The notes beneath the pieces are model-generated. The model was not told the origin of the DNA. It saw only the letters and a list, made by a program, of their open reading frames with translations, and did no database searches. From NCBI RefSeq assembly GCF_008065115.1, contig NZ_CP042913.1, positions 4,115,716-4,179,715 of the forward strand: DNA of 64,000 nucleotides, read 5' to 3'. The position numbers and the translations under genes are program-made. Positions within the stretch are counted from its first letter, which is position 1. Each line of letters begins with the position of its first letter. Source of the stretch: Bythopirellula goksoeyrii. Its GTDB lineage: Bacteria; Planctomycetota; Planctomycetia; Pirellulales; Lacipirellulaceae. Positions 17,239 through 26,563 of this stretch are shown piece by piece.

Positions 17239-17712
17239 GTGATGGCTACAAGAAGTAGAGAATTAGCTGGGTTTACCAGTTCCGAGTTTGGGGAAGCGAG
17301 ACTTCCTCTTCCGGAACCGATCCCAGAAGCCGTAGAGGCGGGTGTATTTACTGAGGCCATCCCTGGTACTGGAGCGCCGAACGAACCTCAGGTAAGAGCG
17401 ATCACTGTAGAGTATGCCAGAGTACTGTATCGTTTGCTCCAAGATCTGGCGTACTTAACTGAATGTGCTTCGCAAGGCATCTCGCCAGATACTGGACGAC
17501 CATTTCCCACGCAGCAAGAATATGTCGCCGCGTTCCAGGCAATGAATACCGAGGCCCACCGGCTTACCGACCACTATCGGTCGCTCATTGAAACCTATGC
17601 CTGCGGATTCGGGTACGAAGCCGCTGAAGCCCTGGATCAGAGCATGATGCAATTGGTTGATCGACCGATTAAAGTGCCGCTACCCAAGCGTGTGCCGATC
17701 CAGCAGAAGTAG
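17239..17712 (+). CDS. Hypothetical protein of the conjugative element
   Basis: A 157-residue soluble protein. It starts at GTG 17239 or the next codon, ATG 17242, with an AGGGAG ribosome site a few bases before. Predicted mostly helical after residue 50 (YARVLYRLLQDLAYLTECAS, then QEYVAAFQAMNTEAHRLTDH), with a Pro-rich start and a basic tail (PLPKRVPIQQK). No known domain. It converges on the coupling ATPase gene. Confidence 0.6.
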   Translation: MMATRSRELAGFTSSEFGEARLPLPEPIPEAVEAGVFTEAIPGTGAPNEPQVRAITVEYARVLYRLLQDLAYLTECASQGISPDTGRPFPTQQEYVAAFQAMNTEAHRLTDHYRSLIETYACGFGYEAAEALDQSMMQLVDRPIKVPLPKRVPIQQK

Positions 17713-17762
17713 CTGTTGTGACAGGTCACAGAATGTGAGATGAACCGTTAGTCGCTTGTAGG

Positions 17763-20651
17763 TTAATTGGGATCCTGTTTGTTTCGTTTATGCCTACGGA
17801 AATAGCCCTTCTCAGGGGATTTCTTACGGATAGGTGGTGTGGAATCCAATTTGTTATAAGGTCCCTCGGAATCATCACTATTCTGTTCCACGCTAACACC
17901 ATCAAGGGCAGGAGGACTCTCTGAATTACTTTTCTTTCTGGCTTCCTTCTTGCTCCGCTCTTCTACATTTTTCAGCCGCGAATAATCCAAATAGTAGAGG
18001 TTGGCCTGGATGTTATCTGTATTGCTATAAACATAAGCCAAAAAAAACTCGGTAATTGTTGCTTGACGGTTTCGCAACTCCTCAGCAACACGAAATACTA
18101 CGGCGAGACGTTGTCTGTCTCCTTTCTCAAAATCTAGCCACCACTTCCTGGCACTCCCTGTGGTATTGCACCAATCCAGTGATTTTTCCTTCATCTGGTC
18201 AACCGTGCTTCGGAGTTTGGCTTCACTCCATTCCCTGGTATCTGTGACTCTCGGAGTCAAGTTATTCGCTTTGTCGATACGTCCTATAGGAGAAGAGTCG
18301 CTACGCCCGATAGGCAATGTATCGGCGCCATCGACACGGATCCTTCCCAACTTGTCTCTACCCTTTGCTTCAGCGACAATCTTTCCCAGAGATTCAAATA
18401 AATAAGCGGGGGTCAGAAATGCTTGAAATGGAGGAACTCCCGGAAAGCTGAAGGTCACGGCGCCTCCCAGCTCAGGGTGTTCTGAAGGACGCATGATTTC
18501 GTGTGGAGCAAACAAGTCTCGACGGATCACTTTGATCGACTCTGATTCATTGACATTACTTGTATACTGCTCAAAACGATCGTGCATAAAAGACCTTTCC
18601 CGGTGCTCCACAGTCATCTTGCCAAAGAGATTTGAGGCATATTGAGCATCACTAAGCTCTAGTCCGGGGAAAAACAACTTGGAGCAGAAGCCTGCCAGAA
18701 TTGGATTGGCTTCTGGGCCATATTCCATTTCAACTTGCGAGACCGTTTGAATGGAGGCAAGCACAGATACACCGCGTGACCGAACGACATTTATAAAGCG
18801 AGCAAAGTCTGGTATACGTCCCACTGCCGATGCAAATTCTTCAATAAGGACTGAGACCGCTACAGGTAGTTTGCCATCAGGAGCATTCTCTGCCATGCGA
18901 AACAGCTTAGACACGAGTTCGGTAAAAAAAGCATTGGTGAGTGGTTTGAGAGGTGTAGCGTCTGCTTCATTGACCCGAATCACTAAGACCGTGGGCTCAC
19001 TGAGTACTCTCCCGAGATCAATCTCGTGGGAACTTGTAACTCGACAAATATTCTCATCACTCCAGAGCGAGAGCCTGTTTTGTAGATCAGTAAGCACTGT
19101 GTGAGCGTTGTGAGATCCGGTCTCCAGGAATTCGATTGAGGAATGAAGTGAAGCGTTGTTGGGGTAAGCCGCAGCCCAATGCTTCATCTGAGGGATAGAG
19201 GACTCCGCAATCTGTTGGGCACGCGCCAAAGTGAACAGTTCATGGGGATCTTCATGTAGAGCCCAGAGAATTCCAGTAAGGAATTTCACAGACGCCAGCA
19301 ACCAAAACTCCGCCTCCTTAGGTTGAGATCTCGTCTCTACGGCGTAGCAGAGTCGAACCGCAAATCGACGTACTTCCGAAAAAGTGGTCAGCTCAGACAG
19401 AGGGTTCCAGGCATCGCTGCGTTCGGGCTGCTGAAAATCCAGGACATGCAATTTCTTACCCGGACGAAATTTGTCTGATAGGGCATAAACACAGGGAAGC
19501 AATTCACCGCCTTTACTGTCCAAAACAATAACTGTTTTACTAGGATCAGCAATATCACTACGCAAACACGGAATGATCGCCTTTGTCGTCTTGCCGCATC
19601 CTGTCGGTCCGACAATTAGCAGATGCCGGCATCTTAAATCTTCAGGGAGCTGGAGAGTATGGAAAGACTTTGCAACAAAATGTTGAACAGGGTCTTCAAA
19701 CTCATCACTTCCCTTCGTTTCTACGATAGGAGCAACTCCATAGAAGTGAGTGGTAGAAGGAGCATGCTGCAACAATTCGGAAGGGACGAATAAAGGAAGA
19801 ATATCCGCCCATGATGCAACGCGGGCACTTGGGCCATCAAGGTTGGCGGATGAGCGAAGTGGACGTGTAGGGATATCCACGTCCCGAGGATTAATCTTAA
19901 CCATTGGTAAATCTTGCAAGTCAGAGTGCTTTCCTGCATGACTCTTGATAGCTGCCGTGGCAGTAGCTGATGAGAGTTGTGGGCTCTTGCGGAGACCTCC
20001 TTGGACATCGGGTTCACCATGATGAACTTGTGAATCTTTGACTCTAATGGGCAGAGGGCTTTCCAATAATATGGAATCGATGCTCATAGAATGATTGACA
20101 GTATCAGCTATGTGGGGGTCGAAAGATGTATCCGTGCCATCACTTTTAACTATTTCATCGAATGCAAAGGATGCTCCCAAAGCGTCAAGTTGAATGTCGA
20201 GAGAGGGATCACCCACTTCCGAGGGAAGTGATTTAAGGTCCGAGTAAGCGTCATTAACTTCCGTTAGGAATGTTTTGGCTAGCACACGAAATAGTGAAAT
20301 TACTTCCTTGCCATCGATTTGCTTAGCAGGATCTTGGTTGCTTAAGAAGTCGGCGATCTCGTTCTCTGCGTCAAGTCTTGTGCAATGCATTCGAATTGCA
20401 TGCAGCACACGACTATCACTATCGTAGGCTAGGTAAACCAAGCCCACTGCTGCGAGAAAGGCTTGTCTTTCTTTCTCCGCGGCTTCAAGCCAGGCTGGAG
20501 AATCGGGGTTGTCGAGTTCATCGGGAATATCAGTACTATGTTGGGAATCATTAAGTGAAGATGTTCTATGTTCACTCTCTGAAGTTTGAGCCATTTGATG
20601 TATTTCTTTCTTTCGCAAGCCATGTGTCGGCAAAAAGTACGATTTGTTCAT
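17763..20651 (-). CDS. Type IV coupling protein-like ATPase (VirD4/TraD type), large
   Basis: A 962-residue ATPase likely to link the relaxase-DNA complex to a transfer channel. The nucleotide site is clear: Walker A GPTGCGKTT (residues 348-356), strand TVIVLDSKGGELLP, and Walker B VSVLIEEFASAVGRIPDF near 610. RSRGVSVLASIQTVSQVE, downstream of Walker B, is characteristic of TraG/TraD/VirD4 proteins. The first 290 residues are acidic and low in hydrophobicity, with no clear pair of membrane helices as in VirD4, and the C-terminus is charged (KKSPEKGYFRRHKRNKQD). It follows the sigma factor gene by 20 bases, so the two are probably one operon. An alternative start lies at Met20. Confidence 0.8.
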   Translation of the reverse strand: MNKSYFLPTHGLRKKEIHQMAQTSESEHRTSSLNDSQHSTDIPDELDNPDSPAWLEAAEKERQAFLAAVGLVYLAYDSDSRVLHAIRMHCTRLDAENEIADFLSNQDPAKQIDGKEVISLFRVLAKTFLTEVNDAYSDLKSLPSEVGDPSLDIQLDALGASFAFDEIVKSDGTDTSFDPHIADTVNHSMSIDSILLESPLPIRVKDSQVHHGEPDVQGGLRKSPQLSSATATAAIKSHAGKHSDLQDLPMVKINPRDVDIPTRPLRSSANLDGPSARVASWADILPLFVPSELLQHAPSTTHFYGVAPIVETKGSDEFEDPVQHFVAKSFHTLQLPEDLRCRHLLIVGPTGCGKTTKAIIPCLRSDIADPSKTVIVLDSKGGELLPCVYALSDKFRPGKKLHVLDFQQPERSDAWNPLSELTTFSEVRRFAVRLCYAVETRSQPKEAEFWLLASVKFLTGILWALHEDPHELFTLARAQQIAESSIPQMKHWAAAYPNNASLHSSIEFLETGSHNAHTVLTDLQNRLSLWSDENICRVTSSHEIDLGRVLSEPTVLVIRVNEADATPLKPLTNAFFTELVSKLFRMAENAPDGKLPVAVSVLIEEFASAVGRIPDFARFINVVRSRGVSVLASIQTVSQVEMEYGPEANPILAGFCSKLFFPGLELSDAQYASNLFGKMTVEHRERSFMHDRFEQYTSNVNESESIKVIRRDLFAPHEIMRPSEHPELGGAVTFSFPGVPPFQAFLTPAYLFESLGKIVAEAKGRDKLGRIRVDGADTLPIGRSDSSPIGRIDKANNLTPRVTDTREWSEAKLRSTVDQMKEKSLDWCNTTGSARKWWLDFEKGDRQRLAVVFRVAEELRNRQATITEFFLAYVYSNTDNIQANLYYLDYSRLKNVEERSKKEARKKSNSESPPALDGVSVEQNSDDSEGPYNKLDSTPPIRKKSPEKGYFRRHKRNKQDPN

Positions 20652-20671
20652 AGTAACTCTCCAACTGGCAT

Positions 20672-21328
20672 TTATAGTTGGGCGTCGAGATACTTTCTCA
20701 ATCTCTTCAAATCCTGAAAATACCGATGTCTCTCGGTGTTTCTTGGTGAGCCTAATTCCTCCTCAATTTCTCGCCAGTTTTTTCCATCGAATATGTGCAA
20801 CCTTATGCGGCGAGCACTTTGCTGATCTAATTGCTCTATTGCCTTATCTAGCAAGGCTATCTGCTCATCAAGGGAACAGAGCTCTTCTGCAGAAGGTAGT
20901 GGGGGAGGGCATTTCTCATTCAGTTTACTAAGCATCAATTGTTTCCCCTTCAACCGGCGAAAATAATCAGCTACGAGATTCCTGACGATAGAGTACAGAA
21001 AACTGCGTTTTTCTGCATTTGATCGTTTGAGGTCGAACTTAAGTGAAGCTCGCTGAAAAGTCTCTTGCAATATGTCTTCTGCTGCGTCTGCATGGTTTTT
21101 CCCCAGTTGTTTGCTGGCAAAAGCCATCAACTCTGGGCCAAGATTGCCAAAGAAAGACAAGAATGGGTCAGAAGAGTCCCCAAGCGTTGCAATGAATTGG
21201 TAGTAGGAATCTGAGCGGACAAATAAAGACTCTGCTTCGAGTTGGGATTCATCTTTGATATTGGGATTGAGTCTCTCCTCAGAGGAAGAGTTTTCGGGGC
21301 CCACGTTGGCTTCATCCGGATTAGACAT
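20672..21328 (-). CDS. ECF-like RNA polymerase sigma factor
   Basis: About 218 residues, starting at MSNPDEANVG; an ATG 7 codons upstream is possible. Region 2 is recognisable in DAAEDILQETFQRASLKF followed by KRSFLYSIVRNLVADYFRR. Region 4 lies in AIEQLDQQSARRIRLHIF, then NWREIEEELGS and HRYFQDLKRLRKYL. The N-terminal 60 residues are an acidic extension. It is cotranscribed with the large coupling ATPase and probably controls transfer genes of the element. No anti-sigma factor gene is adjacent. Confidence 0.8.
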   Translation of the reverse strand: MSNPDEANVGPENSSSEERLNPNIKDESQLEAESLFVRSDSYYQFIATLGDSSDPFLSFFGNLGPELMAFASKQLGKNHADAAEDILQETFQRASLKFDLKRSNAEKRSFLYSIVRNLVADYFRRLKGKQLMLSKLNEKCPPPLPSAEELCSLDEQIALLDKAIEQLDQQSARRIRLHIFDGKNWREIEEELGSPRNTERHRYFQDLKRLRKYLDAQL

Positions 21329-22666
21329 TGCGCTGCCCCCGCGAAACATGAGTCAGTGCCCAGATTGCGTTTGACATCCAAGACACACAAGTAGTTACCC
21401 TCCCCCTTAGGTCATACGTTTCAATTGGTAAACAATTCAATGAAATCTTTGAAATGTTGATTACATTTTGCTAAGTAGTTTTTGATTTGAGTGAGTTTCG
21501 ATCGAATCTTTAGTGAAGAGCATCAGCCACAATTAGCCACATTACCTATCTTGTCAATTTCGGATTCTAGTTCATCAAAAGGAAAACAAGCCAAGAGAGC
21601 TTCGACTTGAAAATCCAGAGGCAGGATTCCTAATACCGAGGGAGTAATTCTCCTTCTGAATCCTATGTCGTCCTTTCTTGAACATCGCTTCGGCTAGCGC
21701 ACGCAACAATTTGATGGATTCCGCGTGATCGATCCTCCTTGCATTGAGCGACACGTCGATGCGAGTTTCCATTGGTTAGCCTGCATGTAGGGGAGTGTAT
21801 TGCAAGACAGCTAGCCTACACGACATGGTCATCGCAAATAGAGATGTGGCATACACATTGGAGCTTCACAAGCATCGCTCACTGCTCTTACTCAGCAAGC
21901 GAAGTGAGCTAAGCTGCTTCGGTTATTGGTTATCCTTATGTTCTACCCAACGCTTCTTATCATCCTTGTGTTGCACTTTGCACTCGAGACTCGTTTTGAC
22001 ACAGCATTGTGCGAAATATGAACAAGCACATTGGTTAGGCATGCTTTGTGGGATTTTTTTTCGAATTCTAATGTAAGTGTTGCGTACTAATCACAACGGA
22101 CATTCGATTGGTGAGAAGATCCAGTGACTCTAGGAGCTCAACTTGTTGAAGCAATTATGCATGGAAGGACCTGGTCAAGCACACTATGGCACCTGCGTAC
22201 TGAGACAATCTCACCAAGAGCTTTAGATTCCTTTGATGCAAACAGCAACACCACTACAGCTGTTGAGTAGAGCATGTCGGCTATTGTTTGTTGTGGTAGT
22301 GTTGCTATCGAGTTTGCGGAGATGTATTTCCGGATTCTAATTGGCCAAGTGCTCTTATGGGATAAGCAGATCAGTGCCGGCGTGCTGGCAAAATAGTTTT
22401 GTACTTGCTTGAAGTAGTTGGAACTAACAGAACATGTGATACATCGCGAGCCGAGGGTCCATGGCTACCATCCATTTGAGCATTGTTGTATGGAAGGTGA
22501 TTTTTAACAGATTAGGCCGCACTAGCGTCTTAACTATTAGGATAGAGTTCTCGTAGTCTGGATCGGGACCGGGCCGGACGGGTGTCACCGGGGCGCCCTT
22601 TGGCTGTCGAGCGGTCCCGATCCGACTGACGAGGGTGCTTATTGTCTTCAATATCGGAGTAGCGAT
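21329..22666. other. AT-rich 1.3-kb intergenic region
   Basis: It lies upstream of the sigma factor gene and of the DUF5131 gene, so it should hold promoters for both. It is noticeably AT-richer than the rest of the element near 21400-21560 and 21800-22100. One small minus-strand frame (21575-21772) is listed separately; other frames have no support. Confidence 0.45.
21575..21772 (-). CDS. Small hypothetical protein
   Basis: A 65-residue frame opening METRIDVSLNARRIDHAESI and a helical segment KLLRALAEAMFKKGRHRI. The first 38 residues look protein-like, while the Ser/Phe-rich tail looks random. No domain and only a weak ribosome site, so it may not be a gene or may be truncated. Confidence 0.3.
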   Translation of the reverse strand: METRIDVSLNARRIDHAESIKLLRALAEAMFKKGRHRIQKENYSLGIRNPASGFSSRSSLGLFSF

Positions 22667-23416
22667 ATGGCAGAAAAATCAGGCATCGGCTGGACTCACC
22701 ACACCGTTAACCCCTGGTGGGGATGTGAAAAGGTGGGCGAAGTATGCCGCCATTGCTACATCGAAGGAATCATGAAGCGAGCTGGTATCAAGCATCCGTT
22801 TGAAGGCCCACGTCGCACCAAGACCTGGAAAATGCCGCTGCTGTGGAATCGTAAGGCAGAAATGGACTCAGTTCGGCGACGGGTGTTTACCTGTTCGATG
22901 TCTGATTTCTTCCATACGGAGGCGGATCCGTGGCGCCCCGACATTTGGCAACTTGTCCGTCAATGCGAGGCTCTCGATTGGTTGATCCTGACCAAGCAAT
23001 CCGAACGAATAACGGAGTGCCTACCAGGAGACTGGGGAGAGACCGGTTACCCGAATGTCTGGCTGGGGGTGACCTGTGGTCATTCCCGATCGTACCACCG
23101 CGTCGCTGACCTGCTACAAATTCCCGCAACAATCAAGTTTATCTCGGCTGAGCCGCTGCTCGGACGCTTGGATTTTCGCCACTACCTGCCTGGCATTGAC
23201 TGGGTAATCACTGGCTGTGAGCAAGCAGCCAAAGGGACCCGTCGACCTATGGAGCTTGAGTGGGTTAGAGATATCTACCAGCAGTGTCTTGAAACAGGCA
23301 CGGCACACTACTTCAAACAATACTATGCCAAGGAAAGGGGAATTCCACGTACTGATGGGGTGCTTGACGACAAGGTGTGCCAGAGATTTCCCAGACAGCT
23401 CGTCCAGGAGGTGTAA
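22667..23416 (+). CDS. DUF5131 (phage Gp37/Gp68) family protein
   Basis: A 249-residue protein of the Gp37/Gp68 family, common on phages and integrative elements. It starts SGIGWTHHTVNPWWGCEKVG. Three cysteines in a C-x6-C-x2-C arrangement (Cys20, Cys27, Cys30) recall an iron-sulfur or radical-SAM-like cluster. Further family blocks are VFTCSMSDFFH, LDWLILTKQSERI, NVWLGVTCGH, IKFISAEPLLG and IDWVITGCEQ. The start has a GGAG ribosome site 8 bases upstream. Its biochemical role is unknown. A small gene follows after 3 bases. Confidence 0.88.
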   Translation: MAEKSGIGWTHHTVNPWWGCEKVGEVCRHCYIEGIMKRAGIKHPFEGPRRTKTWKMPLLWNRKAEMDSVRRRVFTCSMSDFFHTEADPWRPDIWQLVRQCEALDWLILTKQSERITECLPGDWGETGYPNVWLGVTCGHSRSYHRVADLLQIPATIKFISAEPLLGRLDFRHYLPGIDWVITGCEQAAKGTRRPMELEWVRDIYQQCLETGTAHYFKQYYAKERGIPRTDGVLDDKVCQRFPRQLVQEV

Positions 23417-23419
23417 GCG

Positions 23420-23620
23420 ATGCGACGTCGCACCAGACAACTGATCGATATTGCCAAAGAACTTCTTCTCGATACTTCATTCATGAAGGTAGAAGATTGC
23501 ATTGCTGCGTGGCAAGAACGCACCAAGAGATCCAGAGCTCGCTATTACTATTATGTCAAGATTGCTCTAGCAGAGCTAGATGATGATGCGCGAAAGAGAG
23601 GTGATTCCTCTGCTGCCTAA
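23420..23620 (+). CDS. Small basic protein downstream of DUF5131
   Basis: A 66-residue protein (RRRTRQLIDIAKELLLDT, then RARYYYYVKIALAELDDDAR) with helical, basic character suggestive of nucleic-acid or protein binding. It starts 3 bases after the DUF5131 stop, with GGAGG overlapping the end of that gene, so the two are translationally coupled. No known domain. Confidence 0.6.
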   Translation: MRRRTRQLIDIAKELLLDTSFMKVEDCIAAWQERTKRSRARYYYYVKIALAELDDDARKRGDSSAA

Positions 23621-23843
23621 AATCGAGACGAAACAAGACATTGCGTGACAGTTAGATTGACTTGGAGAAGTGGTCAGACAATAGTGTAAGAAGTTGTTGA
23701 GCTCGACACTCAACCCAAGCTTGAAAGTATTTAGAACCCGGCTGGCCTCTTGCCTTGTGTTTAGAAACACGCGGTGAGAAGTCAATCGGGTTTTTGCATT
23801 AATCAAATCTCCACTAAGTCACAACATTTCTCATAGATCCAAC

Positions 23844-24293
23844 ATGCCTAACAAAAAAAACATCTTGCGACGGCAGCTTCCCGAGGATTTTGAAGTGGGT
23901 GACTGCACCTCATTGCAACTCACCGTGCAAGGTTTTCTGGTAGTTACTGAAAAGAATGAAAATGGGGACTGGCCATTTACCCTGCAAGTGACTGCCGTCC
24001 ACAGTGAGCGAACGGACAATTCATCATCAGAAAAGGCCCTGGCGCCTGTTAGAAAACTTACTCCCGTTCTCTGGTCAGTGCGAGGAGACGGAGAAGTTGA
24101 AATAGTAGTTGAAGTTGGTGCACGGCAACGCCTTCTGTCTCTGGGGTTGTCAGCTCGGCAGGGACTTCGCTCATGGCGGAGGGATAACGATGGCCACAGG
24201 AAAAGTTCTTCACGAAAAATCTGGCTACACCATCACCCTGGGGCAACCGGTGGTGAATGTTGCCGAGGGAATGAGCCAAAACTATCAGCATGA
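23844..24293 (+). CDS. Hypothetical protein, C-terminus doubtful
   Basis: A 149-residue frame. The first 95 residues look protein-like: basic start NKKNILRRQLPEDFE, then beta-rich LQLTVQGFLVVTEKNENGDW and VLWSVRGDGEVEIVVEVGAR. The remainder is Arg/His/Ser-rich and overlaps a separate small frame with its own ribosome site, so the gene may be frameshifted near 24130. No domain recognised. Confidence 0.4.
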   Translation: MPNKKNILRRQLPEDFEVGDCTSLQLTVQGFLVVTEKNENGDWPFTLQVTAVHSERTDNSSSEKALAPVRKLTPVLWSVRGDGEVEIVVEVGARQRLLSLGLSARQGLRSWRRDNDGHRKSSSRKIWLHHHPGATGGECCRGNEPKLSA

Positions 24294-24318
24294 GACCAAT
24301 GATGGCTACTTCCTTTAA
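24190..24318 (+). CDS. 42-residue small protein with strong ribosome site
   Basis: Starts at ATG 24190, with GGAGGG ending 7 bases upstream, one of the best ribosome sites in the region. The product (MATGKVLHEKSGYTITLGQP then VAEGMSQNYQHETNDGYFL) is soluble. It overlaps the end of the 23844 frame in another phase. It may be an independent small gene or the displaced C-terminus of that gene. Confidence 0.4.
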   Translation: MATGKVLHEKSGYTITLGQPVVNVAEGMSQNYQHETNDGYFL

Positions 24319-24344
24319 GAGATGTTTGGTGAGTTTCCGGAGAC

Positions 24345-24935
24345 TAAATAACTACCGGCTAAGGGCCGGTAGGTTTGGGAATTTCGTGAGCTACGGACTG
24401 AAGCCCTTCACTCATGAGTTGGTAACCTGAAAATTGTCATCGTCATCACTAGGCTCGGTGCCTTCCTGCTGGCGGATGTACTCCATTATCGTTTCATCAG
24501 TCACATTACCGCCAGATGCAACAAAGTAGCCACGTCCCCACAAGTGACATCCTCCATATTGTCTTTGCACATGCTTGAATTCCATCATCAACTTTCGAGA
24601 GGTCTTCCCCTTCATATATCGCATGATCTTGCTTGGCGACAGCTTGGGCGGGCAATTCAGCAGTACATGCACATGGTCCGCAGAAACGGCTCCCTGCAAA
24701 ATCTCGATGTCGTACGTACGGCAGATTTCTCGGACCAGATCACGAGCTCGAGTCCCAACCGTACCTGTCAATATCGACCGACAGGATTTGGTTCCCCATA
24801 CAAAGTGGTAATTGATATCGCAACGACTAGCAGAGCTGCGGCATAAGTTTTCCATACCTCCAATACAAGAACCTAAAGGTTTCGCCTGAAGGCGAGGGTC
24901 TTCGACCCTTCGTTGAGACAACAAAACATAACCCG
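24345..24935 (-). mobile_element. IS200/IS605-family insertion sequence, tnpA only
   Basis: A single Y1 transposase gene is flanked by subterminal hairpins: CTACCGGC/GCCGGTAG at 24352-24372 beyond its 3' end, and two adjacent hairpins at 24882-24908 upstream of its start (TCGCC-TGAA-GGCGA and GGGTC-TTC-GACCC). There is no tnpB. Exact ends cannot be fixed because this family makes no target duplication or inverted termini. Confidence 0.75.
24412..24855 (-). CDS. tnpA: IS200-type Y1 HUH transposase
   Basis: A 147-residue single-strand transposase. The start at 24855 (MENLCRSSASRCDINYHFVW) is preferred to 24945, because homology to the family begins there and the extra residues overlap the end hairpins. 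The HUH motif is in ADHVHVLLN. The catalytic Tyr is in the C-terminal helix of TDETIMEYIRQQ, after WGRGYFVASGGNV. All catalytic residues are present. Confidence 0.88.
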   Translation of the reverse strand: MENLCRSSASRCDINYHFVWGTKSCRSILTGTVGTRARDLVREICRTYDIEILQGAVSADHVHVLLNCPPKLSPSKIMRYMKGKTSRKLMMEFKHVQRQYGGCHLWGRGYFVASGGNVTDETIMEYIRQQEGTEPSDDDDNFQVTNS

Positions 24936-25195
24936 ATTTAGTCATTTTTTCGGATGCTAATGAATCAGAGCTTGCAAATAAGAAAAGCCGAAGTCCCTGG
25001 TGGAACCCCGGCCCGCCACGGTTGAAATGCGTGACTTAATTGACACTTAAATGCTAACGCTTTCGCCGTCGCTGTCCAGCCCACCCCGCGGCCTTCTGGT
25101 GCATCAATTCTGATGCCCATGTTTTCCATTTCCACCGGAGAATAACCACTTCGGTGAAGTCCCCCGCTACAAGTCTATCAAGAAGGAATGATGTG

Positions 25196-26461
25196 ATGTT
25201 CGATCATGGAAATCGCGGCGACGCCAACGGCGAAGCCTCTGCTAAGTCAAATCCCACCCCTGGTGCCGATTCTACTGGTAGCCAAGATGGGGATCCCCAA
25301 CGCTTCTGTACGACTGAGTCGACTGACAATTCGAGCGATTTAGCCACAAGTGGCTTAACCCGTCAGATCGGTCCCGTCACCTTGATTCTGATGGGAACTC
25401 TCTATTTCGTCCAACTGACCAGCAAAGTTCAAGCGCTGTGGAACGCTCTGATCTACGAAGAGTCGTTGGATGACGCAACGATCCGTGGTGCTGCTACAAA
25501 TAGGAACGGGGAAGAGGGGCTTCGATCACTTGCATCGCAGGCCGAGCACAAAGTTTTCTCGTATGGTGTGTTGCAAACGGCCTTACGATATGCCCACAGT
25601 GCCATCAATCTCACGCGGCCTCTATACGAGTCTGCAATCCAAGCAGTCGCCATGGAGGAGCAAAAAGTTCAGGTTGCCGATGAGCACTCTTACAAAATCG
25701 AATCTTCGTGGAAGGATTTGGGGGCACTCCATAATGTGATTACGTTGATGACGATTGCTGGCTTGCTTCTCGGGTTGTATGTGCTCGGCCTCAATGAGAC
25801 TCGCTCGCTGATGGGGTACTTGATTTATGGTTTCCCTCTCTTTTTTGAAGATACTCAGGCGGTGATTCCCTGGATGACAGCGCAACAGCTGGCATTCTCA
25901 ACAACATTCATGCATGTGCTAGGCACGTTTCTGACGCTGGAATACTGCGAATTCTCCGTGCGATCACTTACCCAAGAGATTTTCAAAACACGGATCCGTA
26001 AGTGCATGGCGTTTCTGCTAATTGTTTCTCCTCTGTTACTTTCTTTTATCCTCGGCGCAGGCAAAATCTTGGGCGACCCCGAGATGGCCGATCGGCAACC
26101 ATGGGTGTTTTACTCGCCGGATATGTTCGGTCTGATTTGGATTAATCTCTGCGGCACGAGCATGGGCCTCTTTGGTGGCTTCTATTTTCTCAAAGTGCAG
26201 ACCCGGAAGCTACTCACATTCCATCGTGTCGAGTCACCTGGCCAAGCTCACAACCTGGCTGCGCTGGCAACCGCCCGTCTCTGTGCCGCTTCCTGCCTTG
26301 ATGTTCTCACCCAAGCGAAACAAGTCGTCGACTCTGCGAAAGAGTCGGCGGAGAACATGGCTCTCGACGCTACCACGAGGTATTGGCTTGAGAAAGCAGA
26401 TTTGGCAGCGCGTGAATCGCAGGCCTTTATCAAAGAGACTGCTCCACCTGGCAGCAGCTAG
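25196..26461 (+). CDS. Multi-pass membrane protein of the conjugative element
   Basis: A 421-residue protein starting MFDHGNRGDANG, with AAGGA upstream. A polar, disordered-looking first 55 residues lead to a hydrophobic segment (VTLILMGTLYFVQL). A soluble, helical stretch follows, then four to five more membrane segments between about 180 and 335 (VITLMTIAGLLLGLYVLGL; FLLIVSPLLLSFILGAG; GTSMGLFGGFYFL). The C-terminal 80 residues are helical and cytoplasmic in character. No family recognised. It precedes a run of exported proteins and could be a channel or scaffold component. Confidence 0.7.
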   Translation: MFDHGNRGDANGEASAKSNPTPGADSTGSQDGDPQRFCTTESTDNSSDLATSGLTRQIGPVTLILMGTLYFVQLTSKVQALWNALIYEESLDDATIRGAATNRNGEEGLRSLASQAEHKVFSYGVLQTALRYAHSAINLTRPLYESAIQAVAMEEQKVQVADEHSYKIESSWKDLGALHNVITLMTIAGLLLGLYVLGLNETRSLMGYLIYGFPLFFEDTQAVIPWMTAQQLAFSTTFMHVLGTFLTLEYCEFSVRSLTQEIFKTRIRKCMAFLLIVSPLLLSFILGAGKILGDPEMADRQPWVFYSPDMFGLIWINLCGTSMGLFGGFYFLKVQTRKLLTFHRVESPGQAHNLAALATARLCAASCLDVLTQAKQVVDSAKESAENMALDATTRYWLEKADLAARESQAFIKETAPPGSS

Positions 26462-26563
26462 AGCGTGGGTTTCCAAGGCTTTCGTTGTTGATTGAATCTC
26501 CCATTCCCAGCCTCCACTTTTTAGTTTTTTCTATCACTTTCCTTTTACTTTGGAGTTTTTGCC

